From a bacterium (lineage in GTDB: Bacteria > Elusimicrobiota > Elusimicrobia > Elusimicrobiales > UBA9959), in assembly GCA_021847485.1 (NCBI GenBank), contig JAJZRA010000007.1, positions 1 to 55,245 on the forward strand: DNA of 55,245 bases, in the 5' to 3' direction. Under the pieces are notes generated by a model. It was not told the origin of the DNA. It was given only the letters and a program-made list of their open reading frames with translations, and searched no databases. Below are positions 43,650 through 54,124 of the stretch, piece after piece (within the stretch, counting starts at the first letter, position 1; every line of letters begins with the position of its first letter). Made by a program: the position numbers and the translations under genes.

Positions 43650-46600
43650 CTACTTGATAACGGCCATCTTGTGCGCCTTGCGGCCCAGCTTCTTGCCGTC
43701 CAGGTAGGTCAGCATGAAGTAGACGCCGGAGGCGCATTCCTGGTTGTTGTCGTTGCGGCCGTCCCATTCCGAGTAGTAGACCTGGTTCCCGTCGCGGTGC
43801 CCCTCGTCGATCGTGCGCACCTTCTCGCCGACCAGGTTATAGATGACGAACTTCAGGTCGCCCGACTTGCCTGCGGGCAGGTTGTACTTTATCAGCGTGC
43901 CCGGCGTCTGGTAGGAGGCGCCCAGCAAGGTCTGGCCGTCCGAACTGATGTTCACGGTCTTGGCCTTCAGGTTGAACGGGTTCGGCAGGTTGTAGACCTC
44001 GAACGCCGAGCTGTAGGCCGCGGTGCCGGTAGGGGGCTTGGCCGTGAAGACGGCGAACTTGCCGGTCTGGGCGGCCGGGGCCGCGGCGCTCGGCACGTAG
44101 CGGCCGTCGCGGACCGCGCTCATCCTGAAGCGCTTGCGCGCCAGCGGCGTGGTGGTCCCGCCGCCGCTCCCCTCGTAGGCCAGCTCCAGGCTGGAAACGT
44201 CCACGCTGACCACGCCGGTCATCGGGTCCACGGTGTAGTTGCCGGGGATCTCCTTCCAGGCGCCGGAGGCCTCGTCGTACTGGCAGATGCGCAGGCCGCC
44301 GGTGTTCAGCGCTTTCTCCTTGTCGTACTTGAGCGTCAGCGTGAACGGCTTGTTGGGCTGCGCGTTGGAGAGGTCCAGGTTGTAGACCTCCGAGGCCATC
44401 AGGTCCTTTATGGCCGATTCCAGCGTAACGTTGCCCTTGGCGGTCTTGACGGTGCGCACCGAAGGCAGCGCGCTGAAGAACCCGCCCACCAGGTTCTGGA
44501 AGTCGGCCGTGTTCGAAGAGACCGTGAGCGCGCCGGCGTCCAGCTCGATGCCGGAATATTCCTCCGTCTCCTGGTCCATCATGACCTCGCCGCCGGCTAT
44601 GGCGGCGTCCTGGATGTACTGCTCCGTCTTCGCGTCGTTGGTCTGATCGTAGGGGATGGTCTTCTCCATCCTGTTGTCGCCGTCGCCGGCGGCCACGTAG
44701 ACGGTATAGAACCGCTGGCTGGAGGACACCGTGAACTGCCCCGTATAGGTATTGTTGGCGCCGGGCACGAGGGCCAGGCTGACCGCCGAGGTGGCCTCGA
44801 AGACGTCGCCGGGGTTGTAGCTGCAGGAAGGCGTGGTGACCAGCGCCTTAGGGCTGGTGATGACCACGTCGACCTTGCTGGCCGAGTCCGGGGACTTCCG
44901 CACCTTCACGGTGACCTGCGGCGGGATGTCGCGCAGCACGATGTCGTCGACGACGGTGTCGCCGTTGAGCGCCGCCACCTCTATGGTCTGCGGCAGCTTG
45001 CCCTCCATGAAAGCCGAGACCTTGTACAGGTGGCCCCTTACTATGCCGGCCAGCTCGTAGGAGCCGTCCTCGGCCGTCTGGGCCTCTATCGTGGGCAGGT
45101 AGGCCGCCGGGGACTCGACGTTCATGGTCTCGTCGTAGGCCACCAGCCGGACGCCCTGCCTGGTGACGGGCGACGGGAACTTGCCCAGGTAGACCTTGCC
45201 GGTTATCCTGGACTCGGTCGGGACCAGCGCGAAGCGGAAAGAGGCGGAGTCGTTGCCGGCCAGGCCGGTCTTCTGGCCGGCCTTGACGAAGCCTTCTTTG
45301 CTGACCTCCAGCCTGTAGATGCCGGGCGGCAGGTTGCCGAAGGCGAAGGCGCCGGAAGAATCCGTCACGGCGAACTTCTCCACGGTCCTGTGCCTCAGGT
45401 GCACCTGCGCGTTGTCCACGGCCTCGCCGGTAGCGGAACTGACCACCACGCCGGAGATGGCGCCCACCACCAGCGTCTGCGCGCCGAAGTCGAAGTCGTA
45501 GCTCTCGTCGTCCGGCAGCACGACCTCCTTGGGCACGGGCGGGTAGTTGGGATTAACGAACACCGCGGTATAGCGGCCCGGGGGCAGGCCCCAGACCAGG
45601 TAGCGCAGCGGGTTCGCCGCCAGCGCGTCGAGGACCATGGTCTTGCTCTTCTGCTTTATGCCGTCCTCGAAGCCGACTATGGCGGTCTCGTCCGGCAGCG
45701 CGTGGCCGAAGCCCTTGAGGTCGCCGGCCGTATCGTAGAGCATCACGGCCGGGATCAGCGGCATGATCTCGGTGTCGAAGTTGGAGAAGATCTTCTCGAA
45801 GTCGGCGTCGGAGAAGATGCCCCCGCCCTTTATCCGCCCGGTCATGCTGCCCTGGCCTACCGAGCCCAGGATGTTCAGCGGGATGGGCTGGTCCAGCGTC
45901 CCGAAGTTGGGATTGGTATCCGACTTCTTCACGGGAACGCCGCGCTGCTGGCCTATGAAGTTGGCGAACTGGTAGTAGCTTTGCGGCTTATACTGGTCCC
46001 CGCCGCCGGGGTTGTAGCTCACCCCGACCACCAGGTAGAAGTCGTACTGCCCGGGCACCATGTACTTCTTGTCCCAGGAAGCCGTCGCGGTGCTGTAGTT
46101 GAAGAAGTACTGCGGCTCCTCGAAGAACATCTCGGTGATGTTGCGCTGGTTCATCTGGAAGCCGGAAGGCACTCCCAGCACCGTATAGTTCCAGGTGGGC
46201 GTGGAGAGCGCCGGCAGGCCGAAGATCTGAGGCTGGACGACCAGCCCGTCCTGCAGCTTCAGTTTGACCTCGGCGGTGTTGCCCACGCTCACGCTCACCC
46301 CGTCCAGTTCCGCCGGCGGCCAACGGAACTCGCTGCCGCGCGGCTTCAGGTAAACGTCATAGGTGCCGGCCGGCACGTTCGGGAACTCGAAGGCGCCGTA
46401 CTCGTCCAGGCCGGTGCCGTCGCTGAACTGCACGCTCTGCCCGCGCAGCTCTATATCGGCGCCGTAGAGGCAGGCGCCTCCGGAGCAATCGGGCCTGAAG
46501 TTGGAGCCGTCCGGGAGCTTGACCTGGCCGCGGAGCCTGCCGGCCCGCGTCAGCGTGAAGTCCATCCTGACGGTGTCGGTGGAGGAGAAGTCGGCGTTGT

Positions 46601-49600
46601 TGTTGAACGAGGAGAGCATGCCCCAGTCCGGGCCGTAGATCTTGACCCAGTAGGCCGCGCCCGAGGACAGCGTCACGGCGTAGGAGGTGGTGTTGGAGGT
46701 CAGCGTGCCGGAGAGAGAAGCGAAGCCGAGCTGCCTGGCCTGGCAGTCCCCGTCGCAGTTCTGCATGGCCATCACCACCACCGGCGAAGAGGCCGGTATC
46801 TCGAGCGGGCTCTGCGCCGAGACCGTGTAGGTCGTCACGAAGGTCAGGCTGCCGTAGAGCGTTCCGAGCGAATTGGCGCCCGGGGCGGACAGGTTGAACA
46901 GCAGGTTGTCTGCCCCCAGGCATTCGCCCTGGTAGTCCAGCACCCAGGTCCTGCCGGGCAGGCAGGGGTTGCCCGCCGGGAGGGAGGGTCCCCGCGCGCC
47001 GGAGGAGGAGATCGTGATGCGCAGGTCGTCGGAGACGTCGGTGTTGTTGCCGGAGTTCAGGTCCTGCCAGTTGCCCATGAACGAGGCGGTCAGCCTGGCG
47101 TTGCCGTCGGTAAGACCGCTTATGGAGAAGGTCCCGTCCGCCCCGGTCACGGCCTTGGCGTCGTTGCGTATGCCGCCGACGCCCGTGTTGGCGTAGGAGT
47201 CGCCGCCGGTCGCCCACTGGTAGTCCCCGTTCACCATGATCGCCGCGTTCGGCAGGGGTACCCCGTTGTATTTCACTACGCCGGTAAGGGTGTACGTCGC
47301 CAGCGTGAGCATGAAATCTCCGGAGAGGGTGTAGGCCGTAGTGGTTATACAAACGCCGTAGGCGCCCGGCATAGTGCAGTCGGCGTTGGGATAAGCCGAC
47401 ATGGAATAGTTGCCGTAGCCCTGCTTCCTGATCTCCAGGTTATAGGCGGCCGTGGAGAGCGGCACGGCGTTGAAGACGGCGCGGCCGTTGACGTCGGTAA
47501 GGTTCTCGTAGATGGCGGTCTTCTGCCAGCAGGGGTCGTAACCGCCGCAGCTGGCGGGGATATTGGCGCTCTGGGACAGTTCGACGCGGACGCCGTCCAG
47601 AGGCGCGCCCCAGGTGGAGCGGACCACCGCCTGGAAGGAAGGCGGTTCGACGGAATCCCCGGCGGCGAAGCCCACGGCCGCCACCGCGCTGGTCATATCC
47701 ACGGCGTAGGCCCGCGTTTCGGGGAAGGCGGCCGGCAGGTAGAGCGTCACGCCTTTGTTCTTGCCGGGCACGTTTACGTTAACGCCGTAAACGCCGCCGG
47801 CAGCGGGCGGCAAGTTATGGATCAGCAGCTCCGAAACGAAGGAGGTGGACCTGGCTATGCCGTAGGCCGCCTTGTCGCCGTTCTTGGAGTAGAAGACCTC
47901 GCCCACCAGGTAGTCCCCGGAGACGAGGCCGGAGGAGACGTCCACCTTGAGCGTGTAGCCGGGCTCGTAGGAGGTCTTGGAATAGAGCCGGTACTGGCGG
48001 GTAGCGTCGCCGGTAAGGCTTACCATGAAGGAGCCGTAAGGGTCCATCAGCTGGTCTTTCATGGTGGGTTTGTAGCCCGGAGTGGAGATGCCGACGAAGT
48101 ACTGGAAGCCGGCGGGCAGGCGCGCGCCGTAATAGCCGGAGGCGCTGGCGCTGCCTATTATCATCAGCTCCGGGTTGACGCCGCCGTTCTGGTCGAACGG
48201 CATGATCACTATCGGCACGCCGCCGGCGGGCGCGCCGGCCGTGCCGGAAGTGACGTAGACCGAGAGCATCGGGTTGTTGGCGGAGAAGATAAGCTGGCGG
48301 TACCGGTAGACGCCGAAGCCGCCGTTCATCTCGCCGGTAACGGAAACATAGCCGACGCTGTCCACGTGCACGTCCCAGCCGCGCTCGTAGGAGGAGCCGC
48401 CGCTGTTGAAGGAGCGGGTCCAGATCACGTCCCCGCCGGAAGAGAACTTCCGCAGGAAAAGGTCCTCGGCCTGGTTTATGTCCCAGCGCGACTCCGAGCC
48501 GGTCACGTAGACCGAGCCCTGCGAGTCCACCGAGGCCCGGCCGGCGCTGTCGTAGCTGTTGCCCGGGTCGTTATAGACCCGGGTCCAGACCTCGGCGAGG
48601 CTGGGCAGGGAGAGCTTGCGCAGCCAGATGTCGGAGCCGGTCTCCATCCCGCCGTAGACCGAAGCCGCGGCGTAGACGGCGCCGCCGCCGTCGGCGGCTA
48701 TGTCGGCGGCTATGCCGCCCGCCTGGTCCCAGTAGTTCCCGTCGCCGGTCATCACGGCGGTGGAGGTTACCAGGGCCGGGTCCAGCGAGGACGGGACCCG
48801 CACCACCTCGGCGTCCCCGCCCGTAACGGCGTTATAGAAATTACCGGCGGCGTACAGCACCGAGTTGGTGCTGTCGTATACCAGGTCCACGATCTCATGG
48901 CCCCAGGCGCCGCCGTCCCCGGAGAGCAGGAGCTCCGCCAGCTTGGCGCCGGCCGGGGAGAGCTTGGCTATGTAGGCGGCGCTGCCGGAATTATTCTGCG
49001 CGCTGCCTCCCAGGTAGATATTCCCCGCGTCGTCCGCGGCGGCGGCGTAGCCGTAGTCGTAATTATGGTCGTAGTCGTAACTGCGGCTCCAGAGCAGTTC
49101 GCCGGAGGGCGAGTATTTCAAGGCCAGCAGGTCGTAGCGGGTGGAGCTGTCCCACGCGCCGCGCGAGCCGGCCACTATGATATCGCCGGCCTTGTCGAGG
49201 GTCACCGCGTAGGCGTCGAGGTACTCCCCCGGCCGCCCCGCGAAGAACTTGGTCCATTCCGTGGTCATGTCGGGACGGTACTTGCGCAGCACGAAGATCC
49301 CGCTCCCGGCTCCGGCCGCGTTGTTGGCCCAGTAGTTGGAGACGACGTAGAGATAGCCGGCGGGGTCTACCGCGGACTTATTGCGCCAGCCGTAGGCATT
49401 GGTGAGGCTCCAGACCTTGCTGTCCGGGTAGGTGACGGCGGTGGTCTGCACGTCCGGGGTATTGGCGTAGGCGGTGGCCGTCCCGGAAAGCGGGACCGCG
49501 GCCGAGCCGTCGTAAGACCAGGCCCTGAAATAATAGGCGGGCGAGGTAACGGCGCCGGAGCCGTCGCGGCTGGCGTCCAGGCCGCCGGCCGTTACGCTCT

Positions 49601-52600
49601 GGTACATACCGGAGAGCACCGGCACGGTGGTATAGAGGACCGTCTGCGAGTCGAGGTAATTGTCGGTGAGAGCCGCCGGGGAAAGGGCGGCCTGGATGTA
49701 ATAGGAGGAGCCCACGCTCAGGTCGGCCGGCGCCGTCCAGAAAAGGTCTACGGTGCCGGGATAGAGGCCCGTCTTGCCGCCTATGACCACGGAAGGGGCC
49801 GAGAAGTAATAGACGCCTGGCCTGCCGTCGACGGAGACGCCGGCAAAGACCCCGGACCCGTACGGCATCACGTCCTTGGACATCTCATTGGCGCCGCTGC
49901 CGGCGTCGAAGGATTTGACCCAGACCTGGCCCAGGGTGTTCGTGTCGTACTTGGCCACGCGGATGTCGTCGTAGGAGCAATAGGTGCCGGCCAGGCAGCT
50001 GCGGAAATCGTAGCCGGCGGCGTAAACGTAGCCGCCGTAATAGGCCACCCCGTTGTAGGCCTGCATCATGTTGAGCGGGCTGGTATAGGTGGAAGCGACC
50101 ACCGGCTGCAGCGCGCCGCCGGCGTGGTCTACGAACTTGCCCAGCCAGGCCTCGTCCTGGCCGGTGTTGAGCCTGCCGGCCACGTAAACGTCGGAAGCGG
50201 GCCCGGCGGCCACGCCGTAGGCGCCGCTGTAGGCCGGGCTGGAGACCGCCGTCTGGGACAGGACGGCGCCGGTCGCCGTGCTGAGCTTGACCAGCCAGAT
50301 ATCGTCCTCGGTCGAGGTAACGCCCTTGACGCCGGCCGCGTAAACGGCGGCGGTGGTGACGGCCAGCGAGTTGAAGCGGTTGCCTATGCTGCCGGACGCC
50401 GCGTCGATGGTCGAGGACCAGAGCTCGTAGCCCGTGGACGGAGAGAACTTCTTCAGCACGGCCGCCATGTCGCTGCCGGAGGTCTTCATCTGGCCGCCGA
50501 GGTAGATGTTGCTGGAACCGTCCAGGGCCAGGGCATTGGCCTGGTCTATCCCCATGGACAGGCCGGGGATGACCTTTTCCCACAGCATATGGCCGTCGGG
50601 GTGTATGGCCGCCAGGTAGATATCCTGGCTATTGACCGGGTCCGCGTAGACGGAACCGGCCACGTAGGCCACCCCCCTTTCGGATATGGCCAGGGCTTTG
50701 ATGTCGAACCAGGGTGAGGCGTTGACGGAAGGAACGGAAAGGTTGTAGAACCGCGTCGAGAGGAAGCGGGCGCTGCGGGGATCGTACGCGCGCAGGGCCC
50801 AGCCGCCCTGCATATTGACGCCGGAGCTCAGGGCGAAAGCCTGGAAAACATTGCCGGCCACGTCCATGGCGGTGGCGTAGCTCATGGGATAAGCTTCGGC
50901 GTAGGTCAGACGGCCCTGCGGATAGAGGCCGATCCTGTCGGAGATGACCGGCGTGCGGGGCTGGGCGGAGACGGGCGCCCCCATAGGCGTACTGCCCACC
51001 CAGGCCATGAAATACAGCGTCGGCGTAGTGGAGTTGCCCGCGCCGTCCTGGGAGGCGGGCAGGTTGCGCACCACGAAGGAATCGGAGACCGAGGCCGGGA
51101 CCGCTATGGTGGAGAAGTTGATCTGGGCCGCGGCGTAGTTCCAGGCGTAGGCGGCGGCGGTCGCTATCTGGATATGGATCTGGGTGCCGGCGGTCACGGC
51201 CGCCGGGTACTGCCAGTTCAGGTTCACGCTGGCGGTGTACTCGCCGGAGTAGGCCTTCAGCTGCCAGGAGGAGGACGGCGCCGCCTGCGGCGCGTAATAA
51301 CCGAAGGAATTCTGCCCGCTGAAGAAGCCGTCCAGGAAGGGAGCGCCGGCGCTGCTGACGGCCACGCCGTAGAACATGTCGCTGCCGGCGGCGGCGTAGG
51401 TGAAAGTTGAGACCAGCTGGCCGTCGGAGGTGTAGCGCGCGTAGAGCGCGTTATAGCCCTGGCCCAGGTCCTGGCGGTACTCGTAGCCGGCGGCATGGAC
51501 TACGCCGAACTTGTCCACCGCGCAGCCGTAGAAGGTCTCGTACTTGCTGTAGGTGGTATACGGGTTGTCGTAGCTGCGGGTCCAGAGCGCGTTCCCGGAG
51601 CCGTCGTATTTGCGCAGAAAGGCGTTGGGGCCCTGCACGGAGTCGTAATTGGAACCGCACAGGTAGGGGTTGCCGGACTGGTCCACGGTCACGCCGTAGC
51701 CGTAATCGCCGCCGGAACCGGAATACATGGAGGTCCAGAGCATGGCCCCGGAAGGAGAATATTTCCCCAGCCACATATCCGTGGAATTAGGCGAGTTGTC
51801 GACATAGCCGGCCACGTAGACGTTACCGGCCGGATCAAGCGCCACCGACCTGCCGTAGTCGTAAGGGTAGGAGACCGGGGCGGTGCTGTTGTAGGTCCGC
51901 TCCCAGAGCTCGTTGCCGTAGACGTCGTACTTGGCCAGCCAGATATCGGTGGAGCGGTTGCTGGTGGAGGAGTATACCGCGTAACCCGCGGCGTAGAGGT
52001 TCTTGGCGGCGTTATCGAAAGCCAGCGCTGAGACGCCGTCATAGGCGTTGTAGACCGCGCCCGGGCGCTCCCTGAACCAGATCAGGTCTCCGGAAGCGTT
52101 ATACTTCGCGACGAAGATGTCGCTGCCTGAAGCGGTGGAGAAACTGCCGCCGATGTAGACGTCCTGCGTCGCCTCGTCCACGGCCACCCCGCGGGCGTAA
52201 TTATTGGCGTACTGCGCGGACGAAGTCAGGAAGCGCACCCAGACCAGGCGGCCCGCGGCGTCGTACTTGCGCGCGGCGACGGCGTAGCCGTAGCCTCCGA
52301 CATAGTAAGGGCTGGCCAGGTAGACGTTGCCCTTGGCGTCCACCGCGGGCTGAGGGTTGCCGCCCGCGCTGAGGTTGTATTCGAGCACGAGCATGCCTCC
52401 GGCATAGGCCATGGTGCTGACAGGCACGAAAACCGGCGTAGGCGGAGTGGCGGCGGCAGTATTGGAGACAGGGGAAAGCAGGCCGGAAGCCTCTATCCAG
52501 ACGCGGAAGGTATAAGCCGGCGTCTGGACGGCGCCGAGGCCGTCCCGGCCGGCGTTCAGGGCGCCTATGACCTGCGTGACGGCGGTGCCGGAGGGGATGG

Positions 52601-52862
52601 CGGTATTGGTGGTGACGACCACCTGGGCGTTGCCGGGGCTCCAGACCGTGGTGGCTACGTTGGTGGAATACTGGATGTAGAACTTGTCCCCGGAGACGAG
52701 GTTGTCGTTCACCGTCCAGGTGAACTGCACCGTGCCCGGGTAGGGCCCCGCCGCGGCGGAGACCAGCGTCGCCGGGTTGGTGGCCGCGGCCCAGCGCGCG
52801 CCGGCCCCCCACAGGGCGGCCGCGGCCGCCAGCGTCAGAACGATCCTTTTTATCTTCGGCAT
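43650..52862 (-). CDS. Giant multidomain surface protein (SBBP beta-propellers, CnaB-like repeats, FlgD-like C-terminus)
   Basis: I placed the start at 52862, where AGGAG precedes MPKIKRIVLTLAAAAALWGAG, a signal peptide; this gives 3070 residues. Three modules follow, each a fibronectin-III-like domain (about 28-150, 524-640, 1021-1140) and an SBBP-repeat beta-propeller with recurring GNVYVAGY, DIWLAKY and GELLWSRSY motifs. About 1525-2645 holds a series of carboxypeptidase-regulatory/CnaB-like domains (GTFSISGL, GAFAFGNLPPGIYRLEVSKE). After a linker domain, residues 2952-3070 form a FlgD-Ig-like domain (YNLPNPFN, LVGEKVRTI, WDGRNDNN, ASGVYFM), like sorting domains of type IX substrates. It lies between genes for an outer-membrane barrel and a PorV-like protein. 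Confidence 0.9.
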   Translation of the reverse strand: MPKIKRIVLTLAAAAALWGAGARWAAATNPATLVSAAAGPYPGTVQFTWTVNDNLVSGDKFYIQYSTNVATTVWSPGNAQVVVTTNTAIPSGTAVTQVIGALNAGRDGLGAVQTPAYTFRVWIEASGLLSPVSNTAAATPPTPVFVPVSTMAYAGGMLVLEYNLSAGGNPQPAVDAKGNVYLASPYYVGGYGYAVAARKYDAAGRLVWVRFLTSSAQYANNYARGVAVDEATQDVYIGGSFSTASGSDIFVAKYNASGDLIWFRERPGAVYNAYDGVSALAFDNAAKNLYAAGYAVYSSTSNRSTDIWLAKYDVYGNELWERTYNSTAPVSYPYDYGRSVALDPAGNVYVAGYVDNSPNSTDMWLGKYSPSGAMLWTSMYSGSGGDYGYGVTVDQSGNPYLCGSNYDSVQGPNAFLRKYDGSGNALWTRSYDNPYTTYSKYETFYGCAVDKFGVVHAAGYEYRQDLGQGYNALYARYTSDGQLVSTFTYAAAGSDMFYGVAVSSAGAPFLDGFFSGQNSFGYYAPQAAPSSSWQLKAYSGEYTASVNLNWQYPAAVTAGTQIHIQIATAAAYAWNYAAAQINFSTIAVPASVSDSFVVRNLPASQDGAGNSTTPTLYFMAWVGSTPMGAPVSAQPRTPVISDRIGLYPQGRLTYAEAYPMSYATAMDVAGNVFQAFALSSGVNMQGGWALRAYDPRSARFLSTRFYNLSVPSVNASPWFDIKALAISERGVAYVAGSVYADPVNSQDIYLAAIHPDGHMLWEKVIPGLSMGIDQANALALDGSSNIYLGGQMKTSGSDMAAVLKKFSPSTGYELWSSTIDAASGSIGNRFNSLAVTTAAVYAAGVKGVTSTEDDIWLVKLSTATGAVLSQTAVSSPAYSGAYGVAAGPASDVYVAGRLNTGQDEAWLGKFVDHAGGALQPVVASTYTSPLNMMQAYNGVAYYGGYVYAAGYDFRSCLAGTYCSYDDIRVAKYDTNTLGQVWVKSFDAGSGANEMSKDVMPYGSGVFAGVSVDGRPGVYYFSAPSVVIGGKTGLYPGTVDLFWTAPADLSVGSSYYIQAALSPAALTDNYLDSQTVLYTTVPVLSGMYQSVTAGGLDASRDGSGAVTSPAYYFRAWSYDGSAAVPLSGTATAYANTPDVQTTAVTYPDSKVWSLTNAYGWRNKSAVDPAGYLYVVSNYWANNAAGAGSGIFVLRKYRPDMTTEWTKFFAGRPGEYLDAYAVTLDKAGDIIVAGSRGAWDSSTRYDLLALKYSPSGELLWSRSYDYDHNYDYGYAAAADDAGNIYLGGSAQNNSGSAAYIAKLSPAGAKLAELLLSGDGGAWGHEIVDLVYDSTNSVLYAAGNFYNAVTGGDAEVVRVPSSLDPALVTSTAVMTGDGNYWDQAGGIAADIAADGGGAVYAAASVYGGMETGSDIWLRKLSLPSLAEVWTRVYNDPGNSYDSAGRASVDSQGSVYVTGSESRWDINQAEDLFLRKFSSGGDVIWTRSFNSGGSSYERGWDVHVDSVGYVSVTGEMNGGFGVYRYRQLIFSANNPMLSVYVTSGTAGAPAGGVPIVIMPFDQNGGVNPELMIIGSASASGYYGARLPAGFQYFVGISTPGYKPTMKDQLMDPYGSFMVSLTGDATRQYRLYSKTSYEPGYTLKVDVSSGLVSGDYLVGEVFYSKNGDKAAYGIARSTSFVSELLIHNLPPAAGGVYGVNVNVPGKNKGVTLYLPAAFPETRAYAVDMTSAVAAVGFAAGDSVEPPSFQAVVRSTWGAPLDGVRVELSQSANIPASCGGYDPCWQKTAIYENLTDVNGRAVFNAVPLSTAAYNLEIRKQGYGNYSMSAYPNADCTMPGAYGVCITTTAYTLSGDFMLTLATYTLTGVVKYNGVPLPNAAIMVNGDYQWATGGDSYANTGVGGIRNDAKAVTGADGTFSISGLTDGNARLTASFMGNWQDLNSGNNTDVSDDLRITISSSGARGPSLPAGNPCLPGRTWVLDYQGECLGADNLLFNLSAPGANSLGTLYGSLTFVTTYTVSAQSPLEIPASSPVVVMAMQNCDGDCQARQLGFASLSGTLTSNTTSYAVTLSSGAAYWVKIYGPDWGMLSSFNNNADFSSTDTVRMDFTLTRAGRLRGQVKLPDGSNFRPDCSGGACLYGADIELRGQSVQFSDGTGLDEYGAFEFPNVPAGTYDVYLKPRGSEFRWPPAELDGVSVSVGNTAEVKLKLQDGLVVQPQIFGLPALSTPTWNYTVLGVPSGFQMNQRNITEMFFEEPQYFFNYSTATASWDKKYMVPGQYDFYLVVGVSYNPGGGDQYKPQSYYQFANFIGQQRGVPVKKSDTNPNFGTLDQPIPLNILGSVGQGSMTGRIKGGGIFSDADFEKIFSNFDTEIMPLIPAVMLYDTAGDLKGFGHALPDETAIVGFEDGIKQKSKTMVLDALAANPLRYLVWGLPPGRYTAVFVNPNYPPVPKEVVLPDDESYDFDFGAQTLVVGAISGVVVSSATGEAVDNAQVHLRHRTVEKFAVTDSSGAFAFGNLPPGIYRLEVSKEGFVKAGQKTGLAGNDSASFRFALVPTESRITGKVYLGKFPSPVTRQGVRLVAYDETMNVESPAAYLPTIEAQTAEDGSYELAGIVRGHLYKVSAFMEGKLPQTIEVAALNGDTVVDDIVLRDIPPQVTVKVRKSPDSASKVDVVITSPKALVTTPSCSYNPGDVFEATSAVSLALVPGANNTYTGQFTVSSSQRFYTVYVAAGDGDNRMEKTIPYDQTNDAKTEQYIQDAAIAGGEVMMDQETEEYSGIELDAGALTVSSNTADFQNLVGGFFSALPSVRTVKTAKGNVTLESAIKDLMASEVYNLDLSNAQPNKPFTLTLKYDKEKALNTGGLRICQYDEASGAWKEIPGNYTVDPMTGVVSVDVSSLELAYEGSGGGTTTPLARKRFRMSAVRDGRYVPSAAAPAAQTGKFAVFTAKPPTGTAAYSSAFEVYNLPNPFNLKAKTVNISSDGQTLLGASYQTPGTLIKYNLPAGKSGDLKFVIYNLVGEKVRTIDEGHRDGNQVYYSEWDGRNDNNQECASGVYFMLTYLDGKKLGRKAHKMAVIK

Positions 52863-52903
52863 AAGTTCTCCTGGAACGAAAACCGCGCGCCCCGCCGGCG
52901 CCC

Positions 52904-54115
52904 TTAGAACTCCCACTCCAGACCGGCCAGGTAGGTGCTGGCGCGGTAGTTGTACCTGTAGTCGGCCTCGTAGCGCATGTTCGACGACGAGACCTGGTAA
53001 TTGTAGGCCGCCTTGGCGTAGACCTTCCCGTAGACCGGGTAACGGGCCGCGACCGACGTCAGCCAGAAGGTCTGGTTGATCTTGGAGGCGCCGTAGTTGC
53101 CGGCGGCGTCCTGCTTGAGGCGGCCGAGGTAGTAGAGGCGCCGCCAGTCCAGCCCGAAGGAGAACTGCGTGCCGTTCTTCAGCAGGAAGCTGACCGCCGG
53201 GTTCAGCTCGAAGTCGACGTAGCTGTAGTAGTTCCCGATGTACTTGGTGCGGGCCGAGTCGTAGGAGTTCTGGTTGGAGTTCAGCCAGCCGGCGCGCGCG
53301 CCGACGGACATGAAGACGGGCTTGATGGCTCGCGAGACCCGGCAGGTCCAGTTCTGCACCAGGTCGGTGCGCTTGTCGCTCTTGAAGTAAGGCTGCCCGG
53401 TGGCCGGCCTGGAGATGACGGCCTGGTCGCCGTAGCGCCGGTAGGTAAAGTCGTAGCCGGCCTTCATGACGGCCGGCTCCGGGTACCACGTGTAGCCGAA
53501 GGCCAGGCGGTGGTTGGCGTTGTCGAGCGTGTTGGTGCCGGCGTTGGCGGAGAGCTCGTTGAAGGTGGTGGTGTCTATCACCGTGCCCGCCTCGGAGAGC
53601 AGCGTGGCGTAATTCGGGTATTTGACGCTGTAGAAGTCGTAGGACTCGGTGAACGTGCCGTAGGGCCGCTCCTGCTCGGCCTCGAAGCCGGCGGACAGCG
53701 TGTTATAGTCGAACAGCCCGTCCCCCCACTTCTCGTCCTTGGTCTCCTGCACCAGCGCCTTCGACCAGGAGACGCGCGGCTTGTACTTGTCGAACTCGTC
53801 GGTGTAGACGTACTTGAGCGAGAGCGTGTGCGTCTGGCGCTTGCGGGTCAGCACGCCGCCGCCGGCCAGCTCCTGGATGTCCTGCGTGCCGGAGTAGTTG
53901 CCGGAATAGACCGGGATCAGCTCGTGGCCCTCGCCCAGCTGCAGCGCCGGGGAGAAGAAGGCGTCGAAGCGCCCCTGGAAGGAGGCCGCGTCGGAGTCCA
54001 GGTAGTACTTGCCGCCCAGCAGCGAGACGTCGGCGGCGGGCAGCAGGCGGACCTGGGCCGCGGCCGAAGGCGCCAGGCAGGGCAGCAGCAGGAAAGCGAA
54101 GAGGCTCTTTTTCAT
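52904..54115 (-). CDS. Outer-membrane beta-barrel protein
   Basis: The 403-residue protein has a signal peptide (MKKSLFAFLLLPCLAPSAAA), then alternating amphipathic beta-strands rich in Y, W and polar residues (HTLSLKYVYTDEF, RLAFGYTWYPEP), and ends in LAGLEWEF, the C-terminal F expected of a Bam-inserted barrel. No plug or TonB box is seen. I cannot assign a family; it may be a channel or anchor for the adjacent giant protein. It is 41 nt upstream of that gene and 9 nt downstream of the FecR-domain gene. Confidence 0.8.
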   Translation of the reverse strand: MKKSLFAFLLLPCLAPSAAAQVRLLPAADVSLLGGKYYLDSDAASFQGRFDAFFSPALQLGEGHELIPVYSGNYSGTQDIQELAGGGVLTRKRQTHTLSLKYVYTDEFDKYKPRVSWSKALVQETKDEKWGDGLFDYNTLSAGFEAEQERPYGTFTESYDFYSVKYPNYATLLSEAGTVIDTTTFNELSANAGTNTLDNANHRLAFGYTWYPEPAVMKAGYDFTYRRYGDQAVISRPATGQPYFKSDKRTDLVQNWTCRVSRAIKPVFMSVGARAGWLNSNQNSYDSARTKYIGNYYSYVDFELNPAVSFLLKNGTQFSFGLDWRRLYYLGRLKQDAAGNYGASKINQTFWLTSVAARYPVYGKVYAKAAYNYQVSSSNMRYEADYRYNYRASTYLAGLEWEF

Positions 54116-54124
54116 TTCAGGTCC

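Noticed and set aside
43635-50717. A 2360-residue open frame on the plus strand opposite the giant surface-protein gene.
   Set aside because: Its product is V/G/H/R-rich low-complexity sequence with no signal peptide or domain. It is the antisense shadow of a GC-rich gene with strong third-position bias; the minus-strand frame has clear SBBP and CnaB-like motifs.
52863-53489. N-terminal extension of the giant surface protein (upstream in-frame codons to 53489).
   Set aside because: This part lies inside the beta-barrel gene in another frame and is arginine/proline-rich. The ATG at 52862 has a ribosome site and starts a signal peptide.
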